A stretch of DNA of 64,000 nt from Nocardia asteroides (GCF_900637185.1 NZ_LR134352.1:6438001-6502000), one strand, 5' to 3'. Numbered from the stretch's first letter, positions 51,087 to 59,608 are shown. The notes: generated by a model from the letters alone, not told the origin. Translations and numbers: made by a program.

Positions 51087-51092
51087 AGGCTA
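51087..51092 (-). promoter_or_regulatory. -10 element, leaderless methyltransferase
   Basis: TAGCCT on the minus strand is followed by 7 bases and the GTG of the methyltransferase. Confidence 0.6.
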
Positions 51093-51453
51093 GGCCACCG
51101 AGGGGGTCTGTGTATTCAGCGAATGCGCCGATGTGGATAAGTGTCGCGCGCCGAACAGGCAATTGCCGAAAGTTTGCGGAAAGGTCACGAAGGGCCTGGA
51201 ACTGCTGTTTTTCCGGTGCGGGCGGGGTTAGGGTCAGGTCCGGCCCGGATTCTCAGGTCTCCCTCAGGATCTCCACATCTGCCCCATATCGGGGCAGGAA
51301 ATAGTTGCCCTACGCAAGACCAGCCGATCGCGGCGGGTACGAGACGCGGGAACAACCTCACACAGTTGCTGGTTGATTCCGATAGCAAGGTTCGCTGACC
51401 CGGACCCGGCAGGTTTCGTGCCAGCGGTCCCGAGTAGGAGGTGTCCCATCCCG
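51093..51453 (+). promoter_or_regulatory. Control region of sigE
   Basis: This gap of about 360 bases holds two notable signals. CTCAGG occurs twice, at 51252 and 51263, 11 bases apart in the same orientation, similar to the tandem motif bound by MprA upstream of mycobacterial sigE. GGGAAC (51348-51353) followed 18 bases later by GGTT (51371) resembles an ECF-type -35/-10 pair, fitting control by SigE itself or a SigH-type factor. Confidence 0.5.
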
Positions 51454-52119
51454 ATGGTAGACACGGCGCGTCACGCCACACTGCCCGACCAGACCACCAC
51501 CGCCGACCTCGCCGCGTCCGACGACGCGCAGTTCGAGGGCGAACTCACCGGTACCGCGGCCTTCGACGCGACCGGCGATCGCACCGTCATGCCGTCCTGG
51601 GACGAACTCGTCCGCGAACACGCCGACCGCGTGTACCGCCTGGCCTACCGCCTCTCCGGCGACGCGCAGGACGCCGACGACCTCACCCAGGAGACCTTCA
51701 TCCGGGTCTTCCGCTCGCTGCAGAACTACCAGCCCGGCACCTTCGAGGGCTGGCTGCACCGCATCACCACCAACCTGTTCCTCGACATGGTCCGCCGGCG
51801 CAACCGCATCCGCATGGAAGCGCTGCCCGAGGACTACGACCGAGTCCCCGCCGAAGGTCCGACTCCCGAGGAGTCCTACCACGACGCCCGGCTCGACCCC
51901 GACCTGCAGAAGGCGCTGGACTCGCTGGCGCCGGAGTTCCGTGCCGCGGTGGTCCTGTGTGACATCGAGGGCCTGTCCTACGAGGAGATCGGCGCCACGC
52001 TCGGCGTGAAACTGGGCACCGTGCGCAGCCGGATCCACCGTGGGCGGCAGGCACTGCGCGACTACCTTGCGCATAATGGAACTGAGCAGCGGTACTCCGC
52101 TGACGCCTACGCCGGGTGA
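51454..52119 (+). CDS. sigE: ECF sigma factor SigE
   Basis: The 221-residue product has a disordered N-terminus of about 40 residues, a sigma-2 domain ([40 protein letters not shown]) and a sigma-4 domain ([40 protein letters not shown]). It is nearly identical in these parts to M. tuberculosis SigE, the envelope and heat stress factor. The ATG at 51454 follows AGGAGG by 12 bases; the frame is open further upstream, but nothing conserved is there. It is the first gene of sigE-rseA-htrA-tatB. Confidence 0.95.
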   Translation: MVDTARHATLPDQTTTADLAASDDAQFEGELTGTAAFDATGDRTVMPSWDELVREHADRVYRLAYRLSGDAQDADDLTQETFIRVFRSLQNYQPGTFEGWLHRITTNLFLDMVRRRNRIRMEALPEDYDRVPAEGPTPEESYHDARLDPDLQKALDSLAPEFRAAVVLCDIEGLSYEEIGATLGVKLGTVRSRIHRGRQALRDYLAHNGTEQRYSADAYAG

Positions 52120-52178
52120 CGCCGTTGTCGACGTCATCGGGCCTCTCGGGTGATGTCGGTCGGAAGGAAGAACTCCGT

Positions 52179-52547
52179 ATGAGCGTGGACCCCAGCTCCG
52201 CAGGTCGTCCCCCGCGCTTTCAGCCCACCGAGCATCTGGCCAGCGAGGCGATCGCGGCCTATGTCGACGGCGAGCTCCGCATGAACGCCTACCTGCGTGC
52301 CGCACAGCATCTCTCGGTGTGCCCGGAGTGCGCCGCCGAGGTCGACGCCCAGCAGCAGGCGCGGATCGCTCTGCGCCGGGCCGCCGAAGTGGCGGTGCCA
52401 CGCAGCCTGCACGACAGCCTGACCCGGATCCCGCTGGCCGAACTGCCCGGCACCAGCCCCGAACCGCCGCGCCGTAACGAGGCGATTCTCGGATTCATCA
52501 CCGATTCCTTCACCGCGACCCGGTGGACAACCTGGCGGCGCAAGTAG
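52179..52547 (+). CDS. rseA: Anti-sigma factor RseA (zinc-associated type)
   Basis: The 122-residue product has the zinc-binding anti-sigma core: His44, Cys48 and Cys51 (QHLSVCPECAAEV) form H-x3-C-x2-C. It binds and silences SigE; in M. tuberculosis, RseA releases SigE after oxidation of the Cys pair or phosphorylation and ClpC1P2 degradation. No membrane segment is present, so it is cytosolic. AAGGAAG precedes the ATG. Its stop codon TAG is also the first half of the -10 of htrA. Confidence 0.93.
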   Translation: MSVDPSSAGRPPRFQPTEHLASEAIAAYVDGELRMNAYLRAAQHLSVCPECAAEVDAQQQARIALRRAAEVAVPRSLHDSLTRIPLAELPGTSPEPPRRNEAILGFITDSFTATRWTTWRRK

Positions 52548-52550
52548 AGT
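52545..52550 (+). promoter_or_regulatory. -10 element, leaderless htrA, overlapping rseA stop
   Basis: TAGAGT begins with the stop codon of rseA and is followed by 7 bases and GTG 52558. It would give htrA a leaderless transcript independent of sigE-rseA. Confidence 0.55.
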
Positions 52551-52557
52551 CACGGGC

Positions 52558-54090
52558 GTGACAGGCGAATCGACGAATTCCGGATCGACCGAACACGCGG
52601 ATTCGGCGGCCGACCGGGGGAACCTGCGGCCGTCGGACGCACCGAGCCTGGGCCCGCGCCCCGTGTACCGGCCGCACATCGACAGCCATACCGCGCGCGC
52701 GTTCCGCCGCCCGAACGGGCAGAACGGCTCGTTCGCACCGCACGACCCGCAGCGCCGGGACTCCCAGGACGCCGATCAGCTCATCACCCAGCGCCCGCCG
52801 GACGGCGTGCTGGCCGAGGCCTTCGCCCGCCCCGAGGGTTCCGACGAACTGCTGCAGCGCGAGCCGGGGTCCGGCGAGGCGCGCACGGTCGTCGCCGGAC
52901 CGGTCGATCCCTGGCGTGACCCGGCGGCCGCGGCCCGCCTCGGCGCGCCCGCCGTCGCCACGCCCGCCGCCGAACGTCTGCCCGACGCACCCAAACTCAC
53001 CGCCCGCGAGGTGCTGTTCGGCTCGCGCGTGGCGCCCAAGGCGCTGGCCGTGCTGGCCGCGCTCGCCCTCGGCATCGCCGTGCTCGGCGGGCTGATCGGG
53101 CGGATCACCGCCGAGACCGCCTCGACGCTGACCTCGCGCGAGGTGACCCTCGACCAGAGCGCGGGGGTGGAGGAGCCGCACAGCCGGATCGCCGCCGTGG
53201 CCAACGCGGTGCTGCCGTCGGTGGTGTCGATCCGGGTCACCGTCGGCGACAACGGCGCGACCGGTTCGGGTGTCGTCATCGACGGCGCCGGGTACGTCGT
53301 CACCAACAACCACGTGATCTCGATGGCCGCCACCGACAAGTCCGAGCGGGCCGCCATCCAGGTGCAGTTCTCCGACGGCACCCGGGTACCCGCCCAGATC
53401 GTGGGCCGCGACCCGAAGACCGACCTGGCCGTACTGAAGGTCGAGGCCAAGAACCTGACCGTGGCCAACCTCGGCAAGTCCGCGGACGTGCAGGTGGGCG
53501 ACGACGTGCTGGCGGTCGGCTCGCCGCTGGGCCTGAGCAAGACCGTCACCTCCGGCATCGTCAGCGCCCTGCACCGCCCGGTGAAACTGGCCGGCGAGGG
53601 CAGCGACACCAACGCCGTCATCGACGCCGTGCAGACCGACGCCGCGATCAACCCGGGTAACTCCGGTGGCGCCCTGGTGGACATGCAGGGCCGCGTGGTC
53701 GGCATCAACACCGCCATCCGCAGCGAGACCGGCGGCTCGGTGGGCCTGGGCTTCGCCATCCCGGTGGACGTGATGCAGAACGTCGCGCAGACGCTGATCC
53801 GCGACGGCCAGATGCACCATCCGACCATGCGCCTGGCCGTGCGCACCAAGACGGTCGCCAACGAGGTCACCAGCGGCGCCGAGGTCGCCGACGTCACGCC
53901 CGGCGGCCCCGCCGCCAGAGCGGGTATCGGCGAGGGCGACGTGATCATCCGGATCGGCGACCGCGAGGTGACCAGCGCCGACGAGTTCACCGTGGCCGAG
54001 CAGCTGCACCAGATCGGCCAGACGGTGACCGTCCAGCTGGTCCGCGACGGCCGCAAGGTCGACATCCCGGTCACCCTCGAGTCCGACTGA
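52558..54090 (+). CDS. htrA: Membrane-anchored HtrA/DegP-type serine protease
   Basis: The 510-residue product has a cytoplasmic Pro/Asp-rich N-terminus of about 160 residues, one membrane segment (ALAVLAALALGIAVLGGLI), a trypsin-like domain with His252 (VTNNHVIS), Asp289 (KTDLAVLK) and Ser369 (NPGNSGGAL), and a C-terminal PDZ domain (PGGPAARAGIGEGDVIIRIG). All catalytic residues are present. HtrA removes damaged proteins on the outer face of the membrane, in line with its place in the SigE regulon. Counterpart of Rv1223. Confidence 0.95.
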   Translation: MTGESTNSGSTEHADSAADRGNLRPSDAPSLGPRPVYRPHIDSHTARAFRRPNGQNGSFAPHDPQRRDSQDADQLITQRPPDGVLAEAFARPEGSDELLQREPGSGEARTVVAGPVDPWRDPAAAARLGAPAVATPAAERLPDAPKLTAREVLFGSRVAPKALAVLAALALGIAVLGGLIGRITAETASTLTSREVTLDQSAGVEEPHSRIAAVANAVLPSVVSIRVTVGDNGATGSGVVIDGAGYVVTNNHVISMAATDKSERAAIQVQFSDGTRVPAQIVGRDPKTDLAVLKVEAKNLTVANLGKSADVQVGDDVLAVGSPLGLSKTVTSGIVSALHRPVKLAGEGSDTNAVIDAVQTDAAINPGNSGGALVDMQGRVVGINTAIRSETGGSVGLGFAIPVDVMQNVAQTLIRDGQMHHPTMRLAVRTKTVANEVTSGAEVADVTPGGPAARAGIGEGDVIIRIGDREVTSADEFTVAEQLHQIGQTVTVQLVRDGRKVDIPVTLESD

Positions 54091-54105
54091 CGCCCGAGCA
54101 GCACG

Positions 54106-54137
54106 AATGCCAGGTGGCCGCGCGGCCACCTGGCATT
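54106..54137 (+). terminator. Hairpin terminator between htrA and tatB
   Basis: Perfect 14-base arms (AATGCCAGGTGGCC and complement) flank the loop GCGC and are followed by TTCTG. It separates tatB transcription from the sigE operon. Confidence 0.88.
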
Positions 54138-54186
54138 TTCTGTTCGCCCGCACGCAACCACCTCGCACCGGCGCCCGCCCGTGCTG

Positions 54187-54199
54187 CCAGGTAACCTGG
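54187..54199 (+). promoter_or_regulatory. Palindromic -10 region, leaderless tatB
   Basis: CCAGGT-A-ACCTGG is a perfect palindrome containing TAACCT (54192-54197), which lies 6 bases before the GTG of tatB. Confidence 0.55.
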
Positions 54200-54203
54200 G
54201 TTC

Positions 54204-54635
54204 GTGTTCAGCAATGTCGGGTGGAGCGAGATGATGATCCTGCTCGTCGCCGCCCTCGTGATCCTCGGCCCGGAGCGCCTGCCCGGCGCGGTCCGCTGGA
54301 CCACGCGTTCGCTGCGGCAGGTGCGCGACTACGCCAGTGGCGCCACCTCGCAGCTCAAGCAGGAACTGGGACCGGAGTTCGAGGAGCTGCGCAAGCCGCT
54401 GGCCGAGCTGAACGAACTGCGTGGGATGAGCCCGCGCGCCGCCGTCACCAAGCATCTGCTGGGCGGTGACGACTCGGTGCTGCGCGATCTGGAGAACGCG
54501 GTGCCCGACAAGCAGCAGCTGTTCGGGACGAGCAGCGGTATGCCCGGCACCGGATCGACGTCGCTGTCGAAGCCCTCGCTGTCCAAGCCGCTGGAGCGCA
54601 ACGAGCGCCCGCCGATCGACCTCGACGCGACGTAA
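54204..54635 (+). CDS. tatB: Twin-arginine translocase subunit TatB
   Basis: The 143-residue product has the N-terminal Tat A/B signature [28 protein letters not shown]: a membrane helix with the conserved Glu near its start, the Gly-Pro hinge and then an amphipathic helix ([16 protein letters not shown]). A long charged, Ser-rich tail favours TatB over TatA. With TatC it forms the receptor for folded proteins carrying RR signals. GTG start, leaderless. Counterpart of Rv1224. Confidence 0.93.
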   Translation: MFSNVGWSEMMILLVAALVILGPERLPGAVRWTTRSLRQVRDYASGATSQLKQELGPEFEELRKPLAELNELRGMSPRAAVTKHLLGGDDSVLRDLENAVPDKQQLFGTSSGMPGTGSTSLSKPSLSKPLERNERPPIDLDAT

Positions 54636-54804
54636 TCGCCGGAAAACACCGCACGGTCGGCATTTGCCCGGCGGTCGCGTGACCAGGTCACAACCGCGAT
54701 CACCTCGGCCGATTGTGATTGCCGACAAGTCGAACATGATTGTCGTTGTGGCGCAAGACAGTTGGATGTCAACCGTTATAGACACGGAATGCTGTCGAGC
54801 TGTC

Positions 54805-54810
54805 TAGACT
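54805..54810 (+). promoter_or_regulatory. -10 element, leaderless HTH gene
   Basis: TAGACT is followed by 6 bases and ATG 54817. The preceding 60 bases contain several TGTC/GACA repeats (for example GACAGTTGGATGTC) that could be operator half-sites. Confidence 0.55.
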
Positions 54811-54816
54811 TCGCAC

Positions 54817-55674
54817 ATGTCGGCCGATGACGTGGCACGAGTCTTTGCGATCGAGGACAAGGTCGAGCGACTCAAGGCAGCCACCGACGGAGTGGCGGCT
54901 GCTCAGCAGACCATCAACGAACTCACCAGGATCAGGCGCGCCGTGATCCGCGAACTCCATGCCGAGGGCTGGACGTTCGCCCGGATCGGCGCCGCGGCTG
55001 GACTCTCCCGTGCGCGCATCCATCAGGTGAGCACACAGGGACCGGTCCCCGAGGGCCTGTTCTTCGGGCACGGCGCACTGACCGTGCTCGCCCCCGAGGT
55101 CCGTGCCGGGCGGCTGCTCGGCGCACCGGACCCGGCCGCGGCCCAGCGCCTGGCCGAGCTGCTGCGGCAGCTGGGCTTCGCCGCGACCGTGGAGACCTTC
55201 CTGCCCGGCAGGCCGGTCGACCTCAACCGCGACGGCCTGGTCGTCCTCGGCGGTCCCGAGCTCTCGCCGAGCCTACGCCAGCTGGTGGTGGCCGACCCGC
55301 GCCTGCGCCGGACCGTCACCCGCGCCGGCGACACCCGGCGGGGCATCGAGGACCGCGCCGCGCGCCGGGTCTACCGCCCCGGCGGGACCGAACCGCACGA
55401 CATCGCCTACCTGGCCCGGCTGCCCCGCCCCGACCGGCGCGGCAGCGTGATGCTGATCGATGGACTGCATCCGCCGGGCTCGCTGGGTGCGATCCGATTG
55501 CTGGCCACCCGGCTCGCGACCCTGCACGAACGCGCGAGCAGCCATTTGTTCTCGGTGCTCATCGCGGTCCGGTACGACCGGACCACAGGTGAACCCGTCG
55601 ACGCAGACCTACTCACCCCGGTTTATCGCCATGAAACCGACCCCAGGTTGGCTACGACCCGGGTTCGTCCATAG
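54817..55674 (+). CDS. Helix-turn-helix protein of unknown function
   Basis: The 285-residue product has an N-terminal helix (AIEDKVERLKAATDGVAAAQ) and a helix-turn-helix at 38-73 (RIRRAVIRELHAEGWTFARI, GLSRARIHQV) like that of sigma-4 or Trp-repressor-like proteins. A C-terminal alpha/beta domain of about 190 residues (residues 90-270) contains LVVLGGPELSPSL, RRGSVMLIDGLHPPGSLGAI and a SHLFSVLIAVRYD strand. It looks like a nucleotide- or small-molecule-sensing domain, but I cannot name it. The downstream gene at 55791 may be its partner, since nothing else here resembles either. Confidence 0.75.
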   Translation: MSADDVARVFAIEDKVERLKAATDGVAAAQQTINELTRIRRAVIRELHAEGWTFARIGAAAGLSRARIHQVSTQGPVPEGLFFGHGALTVLAPEVRAGRLLGAPDPAAAQRLAELLRQLGFAATVETFLPGRPVDLNRDGLVVLGGPELSPSLRQLVVADPRLRRTVTRAGDTRRGIEDRAARRVYRPGGTEPHDIAYLARLPRPDRRGSVMLIDGLHPPGSLGAIRLLATRLATLHERASSHLFSVLIAVRYDRTTGEPVDADLLTPVYRHETDPRLATTRVRP

Positions 55675-55790
55675 TTAGATCTAAACTATGCACACTTTGT
55701 GATCTGCATCACGCTATTGTTATGCATCACAAGTTCCGCACGATGTTTAGATTGCTAGCGAGTAACCGAATGTGAGTAGGTGAGCGTCAC
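55675..55790. promoter_or_regulatory. AT-rich control region with Crp/GlxR-like site
   Basis: TGTGATCTGCATCACG (55698-55713) matches the mycobacterial Crp pattern TGTGA-n6-TCACA except for the final base. ATCTAAAC (55679-55686) and GTTTAGAT (55745-55752) form an inverted repeat around it, and TGCATCAC is repeated directly at 55705 and 55723. This is one of the most AT-rich spots of the window. Confidence 0.5.
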
Positions 55791-56363
55791 ATGTTCTCGT
55801 CTCCCGAGGCCAGCGCATGCCGGGTCCTGCCCGTGCGCGCGGCAAGCACTCCGGAACCCCTTCCCGTCCCCCCGATCGGCACCGAGCCGACCGCGGAGGA
55901 CGTCATCGTCGCGACCCATCGCCTCACCTACAGCGATCGCCTGAAGGTCTTCATCGGCCCGCACGAGGACGTGGACAGCTTCCTGCGCCCGCTGCGCCGC
56001 CTGGACGGCCATCAGCGGTACGCGCTCGATCTGACAGTGCTGCCCGACCCCATGCCGGCCACCGAGGTCACCACGGCGGTCAGTACCGCCCGTGGCGATC
56101 TCGCGCTGCAGTGCGCGGGCTCGGCCGATGCCATGACCCTGCAGCTACGCCGCACGGTCGACCACGTCACCCGGCGCTTCACCCTCGGCTTCGGCGGCAA
56201 CCGGCTCGGCCTGCCGACGGTGTACCTGCCGCACGGCGACGAGGAGACCTACGTCTACCCCGAAGAGGTGTTCACCGCGGAACTCGCCGCCGAGGTGTTC
56301 CGCTGCTTCTTCCACCGCGGCACGGTGCCCGGCGAACTGGCACACCGCGAGATTCTCGACTGA
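55791..56363 (+). CDS. Conserved-looking protein of unknown function
   Basis: The 190-residue soluble product has no signal or membrane segment. A Pro-rich beginning is followed by an alpha/beta domain (DVIVATHRLTYSDRLKVFIG, DLTVLPDPMPATEVTTAVST, VTRRFTLGFGGNRLGLPTVY) and an acidic end (YPEEVFTAELAAEVFRCFF). I do not recognise it. It is separated from the HTH gene by a regulatory region and may be under its control. The start is uncertain: ATG 55791 is chosen, preceded by GTAGGTGAG. Confidence 0.65.
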   Translation: MFSSPEASACRVLPVRAASTPEPLPVPPIGTEPTAEDVIVATHRLTYSDRLKVFIGPHEDVDSFLRPLRRLDGHQRYALDLTVLPDPMPATEVTTAVSTARGDLALQCAGSADAMTLQLRRTVDHVTRRFTLGFGGNRLGLPTVYLPHGDEETYVYPEEVFTAELAAEVFRCFFHRGTVPGELAHREILD

Positions 56364-56448
56364 CGCCGCGCGCGCCTGCTGCGCGATAGCTAGGCTGGTC
56401 AGCACGGTCACCCGCCCGCGACGGTGATCGCGGAGAGGCCGGTGCGCC

Positions 56449-57522
56449 ATGCGTGAGATCCTCGGGCAACTGCTCGACCTGCTCCCCCACGGCCCGCTCG
56501 CGCTGGCCAGAATCGTCGACCGGACCGGCGCCGGGCCGCGCGAGACCGGGGCCGCCATGGCCGTGACCGCCGACGGCCAGGTCCTCGGTTCGCTCTCGGG
56601 CGGGTGCGTCGAATCCACCGTGCTCGCGACCGCCGGTCAGGTGCTGCGCGACGGGCAGGCCGGCGCGGAACGCTTCGCCGCCGCGGACGACTTCGGCGTC
56701 GGACTGCCCTGCGGCGGCGAGATCGAGGTGTTCGTCGAACGACTCGACGCAACCGACCTGCCGCAGCTCACCGAGCTGGCCCGCGCCCTCGCCACGCACA
56801 CGCCGATCGCCTACGCCACCACCCTGGAGAGCTGCCCCGACCGCGCGCTGATCCGCTCCGGCCGCAGCGCGCCGTGGCGCGAGCTCGACCAGGATGCCGC
56901 CGCGCTGCTCGCGGCCGGCCACAGCGGCCTGATCGGCGCCCAGGAATGCACGCCCGCCCAGGCGACCCGGCCGCGGACCTTCGTGCAGGTCTTCCGCGCG
57001 TCCGCCCGGTTGATCCTGGCCGGCGCGAACGACTACACCCGCGCCCTCACCGTGGCCGCGGCCCAGCTCGGCTTCCACGTGACCGTGGTGGACGCGCGCG
57101 AAACCTTCACCACCCCGGCCCGGTTCCCCGCGGCCGACGCCGTGGTCGTCGACTGGCCACACCGCTACCTCGACGCGGAGCAGCGCGCGGGCCGCGTCGA
57201 CGATCGCACCGTGGTGTGCGTGCTGACCCACGATCCCAAGTTCGATGTCCCCCTGCTCGCCACCGCCCTGCGGCTGCCCGCCCTCGGCTTCCTCGGCGCT
57301 CTCGGTTCGCGCCGCGCCCATGCCGACCGCACCCGCCGCCTGCGCGATCTCGGCTGTACCCCCGCCGATCTCGCCCGCGTCCACAGCCCCCTCGGCCTCG
57401 ACCTGGCCGCCCACACGCCGGAGGAGACCGCCGTCTCCATCCTGGCCCAGATCCTGGCGACCCGTGGCGGCGCCACCGCACGCCCGCTGTCCGCCCTGGA
57501 CGGGCCCATCCATCGCCGCTGA
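56449..57522 (+). CDS. XdhC/CoxI-family protein
   Basis: The 357-residue product has an N-terminal XdhC/CoxI domain (GAAMAVTADGQVLGSLSGGCVE, then DFGVGLPCGGEIEVFVERLD) with the conserved Cys of SGGCVE and PCGG, and a C-terminal Rossmann domain (RLILAGANDYTRALTVAAAQL, ALGFLGALGSRRAHADR). Family members insert the sulfurated molybdenum cofactor into xanthine dehydrogenase or CO dehydrogenase. No such target enzyme is adjacent, so the client must be elsewhere in the genome. Confidence 0.92.
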   Translation: MREILGQLLDLLPHGPLALARIVDRTGAGPRETGAAMAVTADGQVLGSLSGGCVESTVLATAGQVLRDGQAGAERFAAADDFGVGLPCGGEIEVFVERLDATDLPQLTELARALATHTPIAYATTLESCPDRALIRSGRSAPWRELDQDAAALLAAGHSGLIGAQECTPAQATRPRTFVQVFRASARLILAGANDYTRALTVAAAQLGFHVTVVDARETFTTPARFPAADAVVVDWPHRYLDAEQRAGRVDDRTVVCVLTHDPKFDVPLLATALRLPALGFLGALGSRRAHADRTRRLRDLGCTPADLARVHSPLGLDLAAHTPEETAVSILAQILATRGGATARPLSALDGPIHRR

Positions 57523-57549
57523 CGCTTTCGCGCCGACCCCATCTTCGAT

Positions 57550-57581
57550 ACAGTCTGTTTCATAGATACGAAACAGACTGT
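57550..57581. promoter_or_regulatory. Long inverted repeat, TetR operator candidate
   Basis: Perfect 12-base arms ACAGTCTGTTTC and GAAACAGACTGT are separated by ATAGATAC. It lies 17 bases before the TetR gene at 57598 and 28 bases after the XdhC gene, so it could also fold as a terminator, but the lack of a T-run favours an operator. Confidence 0.7.
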
Positions 57582-57597
57582 CTCACAGGGAGGGAAC

Positions 57598-58191
57598 GTG
57601 CGACCACCCGATCCGCGGACCGTGCGCAGCCGGGACGCCGCCCTGGCCTCGGCGCGGGCACTGCTGGTCGAGCAGGGCCTGGCCGGGCTGACCCACGGCG
57701 CGGTCGCGGCACACAGCGGGATCAGCAGGGCCACGCTGTACCGGCACTGGCCCGAACCCGCGGACCTGATCCGGGCCGCCATCACCCTGCACATCGACCT
57801 GGCCCGGACACCGCCCACCGGCGTGCTGCGCACGGATCTGCTCACCGCCCTGACGGCCACGCACGCGATGCTGCACGAGCCCGCCAGCGAACAGGCCATG
57901 CGCGTACTGATCGAAAGGGCTTCGGTGGACCCGGCATTCGCGCAGGTGAAGGCGGCGCTGTACCGGTCGGGCACCAGCGGGGCGCGCGCCGTCCTCACCG
58001 AGGCCGTCGCCCGTGGCGAGCTGCCCGCCGGACTCGACGTCGACCTGGCTGTCGATCAGCTGCACGGTCCTTTGTTCTTCCGCCGCCTGGTCGCGCATCG
58101 CACCTTCGAGCTCGACTACGTCCGCGCGGTCGTCGACGACTTCCTGCGCGGCCACCCCACCGATCCCAGTTCCAGGCAAGGACATTCGTGA
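57598..58191 (+). CDS. TetR-family regulator
   Basis: The 197-residue product has a TetR DNA-binding domain at about 12-60 (ASARALLVEQGLAGLTHGAV, GISRATLYRHWPEPADLIRA, a YRHW variant of the usual YYHF) and a C-terminal helical domain of the TetR_C type (VLTEAVARGELPAGLDVDLA). GTG start with AGGGAGG upstream. A long palindrome overlaps its promoter. The next gene begins 1 base after its stop, so regulator and membrane protein form an operon under autoregulation. Confidence 0.92.
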   Translation: MRPPDPRTVRSRDAALASARALLVEQGLAGLTHGAVAAHSGISRATLYRHWPEPADLIRAAITLHIDLARTPPTGVLRTDLLTALTATHAMLHEPASEQAMRVLIERASVDPAFAQVKAALYRSGTSGARAVLTEAVARGELPAGLDVDLAVDQLHGPLFFRRLVAHRTFELDYVRAVVDDFLRGHPTDPSSRQGHS

Positions 58192-58192
58192 C

Positions 58193-58618
58193 ATGACCGC
58201 CCGCATCCTCGCCGTCGTCGTCGCCGTGGTCACGGTATTCGGCGCGCTCCTCGCCGATTTCGTGATTCCCGGCGGCGCCGCCCAGCACCTCGACAACGCC
58301 GAGTGGCCGCCGCACGCCAAATTCCACGACGCCCAGTACATCGTCATGTCGATGCTGCTGGGCGCGCTGGCCCTGGTCCTGTTGCGCGGACCCGGCAGCA
58401 GGCGACTGTGGACCGCCTGCGCCCTCCTGGCCACCCCCTGGCTCGGGCTGCTCGGGGCATTCCTGTTCCCCGGCACCGCGATCCAGGACCCCGGCTTCGA
58501 CAATCCGACCGCCCTCGGACTGCATCCGCAGGTCCTGCTGTCGGTGATCCTGCTGATCGCGCTGGCCGCCGCCGCGCTGCTCACCGTCCGCGCCGAACGG
58601 CGGACCCGCCACAGCTGA
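58193..58618 (+). CDS. Small four-helix membrane protein regulated with TetR
   Basis: The 141-residue product has four hydrophobic segments (ILAVVVAVVTVFGALLADFV, QYIVMSMLLGALALVLL, LWTACALLATPWLGLLGAFL, VLLSVILLIALAAAALL) and a conserved-looking loop (EWPPHAKFHDAQ). It may belong to a small DUF family of actinobacterial membrane proteins; I cannot name it with confidence. It directly follows the TetR gene and is its most likely target. Confidence 0.75.
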   Translation: MTARILAVVVAVVTVFGALLADFVIPGGAAQHLDNAEWPPHAKFHDAQYIVMSMLLGALALVLLRGPGSRRLWTACALLATPWLGLLGAFLFPGTAIQDPGFDNPTALGLHPQVLLSVILLIALAAAALLTVRAERRTRHS

Positions 58619-58669
58619 ACAGCGCGACGCCGCGCCGGTCGACGAACCGGCGCGGCGCTCGCGGTATCG

Positions 58670-59608
58670 CTAGGCCGCGACCTGTTCGGGCCGCAGGGTC
58701 TTCATCGGCGGGCGATCCTCGAGCGAGACCTCGGTGGAGTGCGCGATGAACTCGCCCTCGATCATGGGGAACTGGGTGAGGGCCGCGCCGGAATCGGGAA
58801 CGCCGCTGCGGCGCAGGGCGGTACCGAGGATCTGGCGGCTCATCACGCCCAGGTCGGCCAGCGGGCGGTTGCGGTGCGTGCGCACGCCCAGGTTGACCTG
58901 GGTGATGGCATCCATGCCCAGCTGGTCGTAGGTGTCGAGCAGCAGGCCGATCTCGACGCCGTAGCCGGGCGCGAACGGCACCGCGGTGAGCAGTTCCCGA
59001 GTGCCCGCGTACTCGCCGCCCAGCGGCTGCAGGACCTGCGACAGCTCGGGCCGCAGCGCGGCCAGCAGCGGCCGGGCGACGAGCTCGGTGACCCGGCCGC
59101 CGCCGTTGGCGTCGACGGCCTCGCCCTGGCGCAGCGGACGCCGGTAGTAGGCCTTGGCCAGGTGGGTGCCCGGCGTGGTCAGCAGCGGGCCGAGCAGCTT
59201 GGGCACGAAGGCCGGATCGGGGTCGATCAGATCGGAGTCGACGAAGGCGATGAGGTCACCGGTGGTGCAGGCCAGCGAGCGCCACAGCACCTCGCCCTTG
59301 CCCGGGACCGGCTCGAGCTCGGGCACGGCCTCCTCCCGGCTGATCACCTCGGCGCCGGCCGCGCGAGCGCGCTCGGCGGTGGCGTCGGTGGAGCCGGAGT
59401 CGAGCACGATCAGTTCGTCGACGAGCGTGCCGAGCAGCGGCCGGATACTGGCCACCACCGTGGCGACGGTGTCTTCCTCGTTCAGCGCGGGCAGCACCAC
59501 CGAGACGGTGCGGCCCGCCTTGGCGGCGACCAGTTCGCCGACCGTCCAGTCAGGGGTGTCCCAGGTGTGGGTGGTGGCCCAGGCGGGCTCGCGGTGTTGG
59601 ATTTTCAT
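58670..59608 (-). CDS. gpgS: Glucosyl-3-phosphoglycerate synthase
   Basis: The 312-residue GT-A glycosyltransferase (family 81) has TVSVVLPALNEEDTVATVV (nucleotide-sugar fold), the metal-binding FVDSDLIDPDP, and GGGRVTELVARPLL with QPLGGEYAG. It joins glucose from a nucleotide sugar to 3-phosphoglycerate, the first step of methylglucose lipopolysaccharide, a fatty-acid-binding polysaccharide of Nocardia and mycobacteria. ATG at 59608 overlaps the folP2 stop (ATGA). Counterpart of Rv1208. Confidence 0.95.
   Translation of the reverse strand: MKIQHREPAWATTHTWDTPDWTVGELVAAKAGRTVSVVLPALNEEDTVATVVASIRPLLGTLVDELIVLDSGSTDATAERARAAGAEVISREEAVPELEPVPGKGEVLWRSLACTTGDLIAFVDSDLIDPDPAFVPKLLGPLLTTPGTHLAKAYYRRPLRQGEAVDANGGGRVTELVARPLLAALRPELSQVLQPLGGEYAGTRELLTAVPFAPGYGVEIGLLLDTYDQLGMDAITQVNLGVRTHRNRPLADLGVMSRQILGTALRRSGVPDSGAALTQFPMIEGEFIAHSTEVSLEDRPPMKTLRPEQVAA

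Noticed and set aside
57550..57581. Terminator of the xdhC gene
   Set aside because: The hairpin could form, but there is no T-run and it lies at operator distance from a TetR start, so an operator is preferred.
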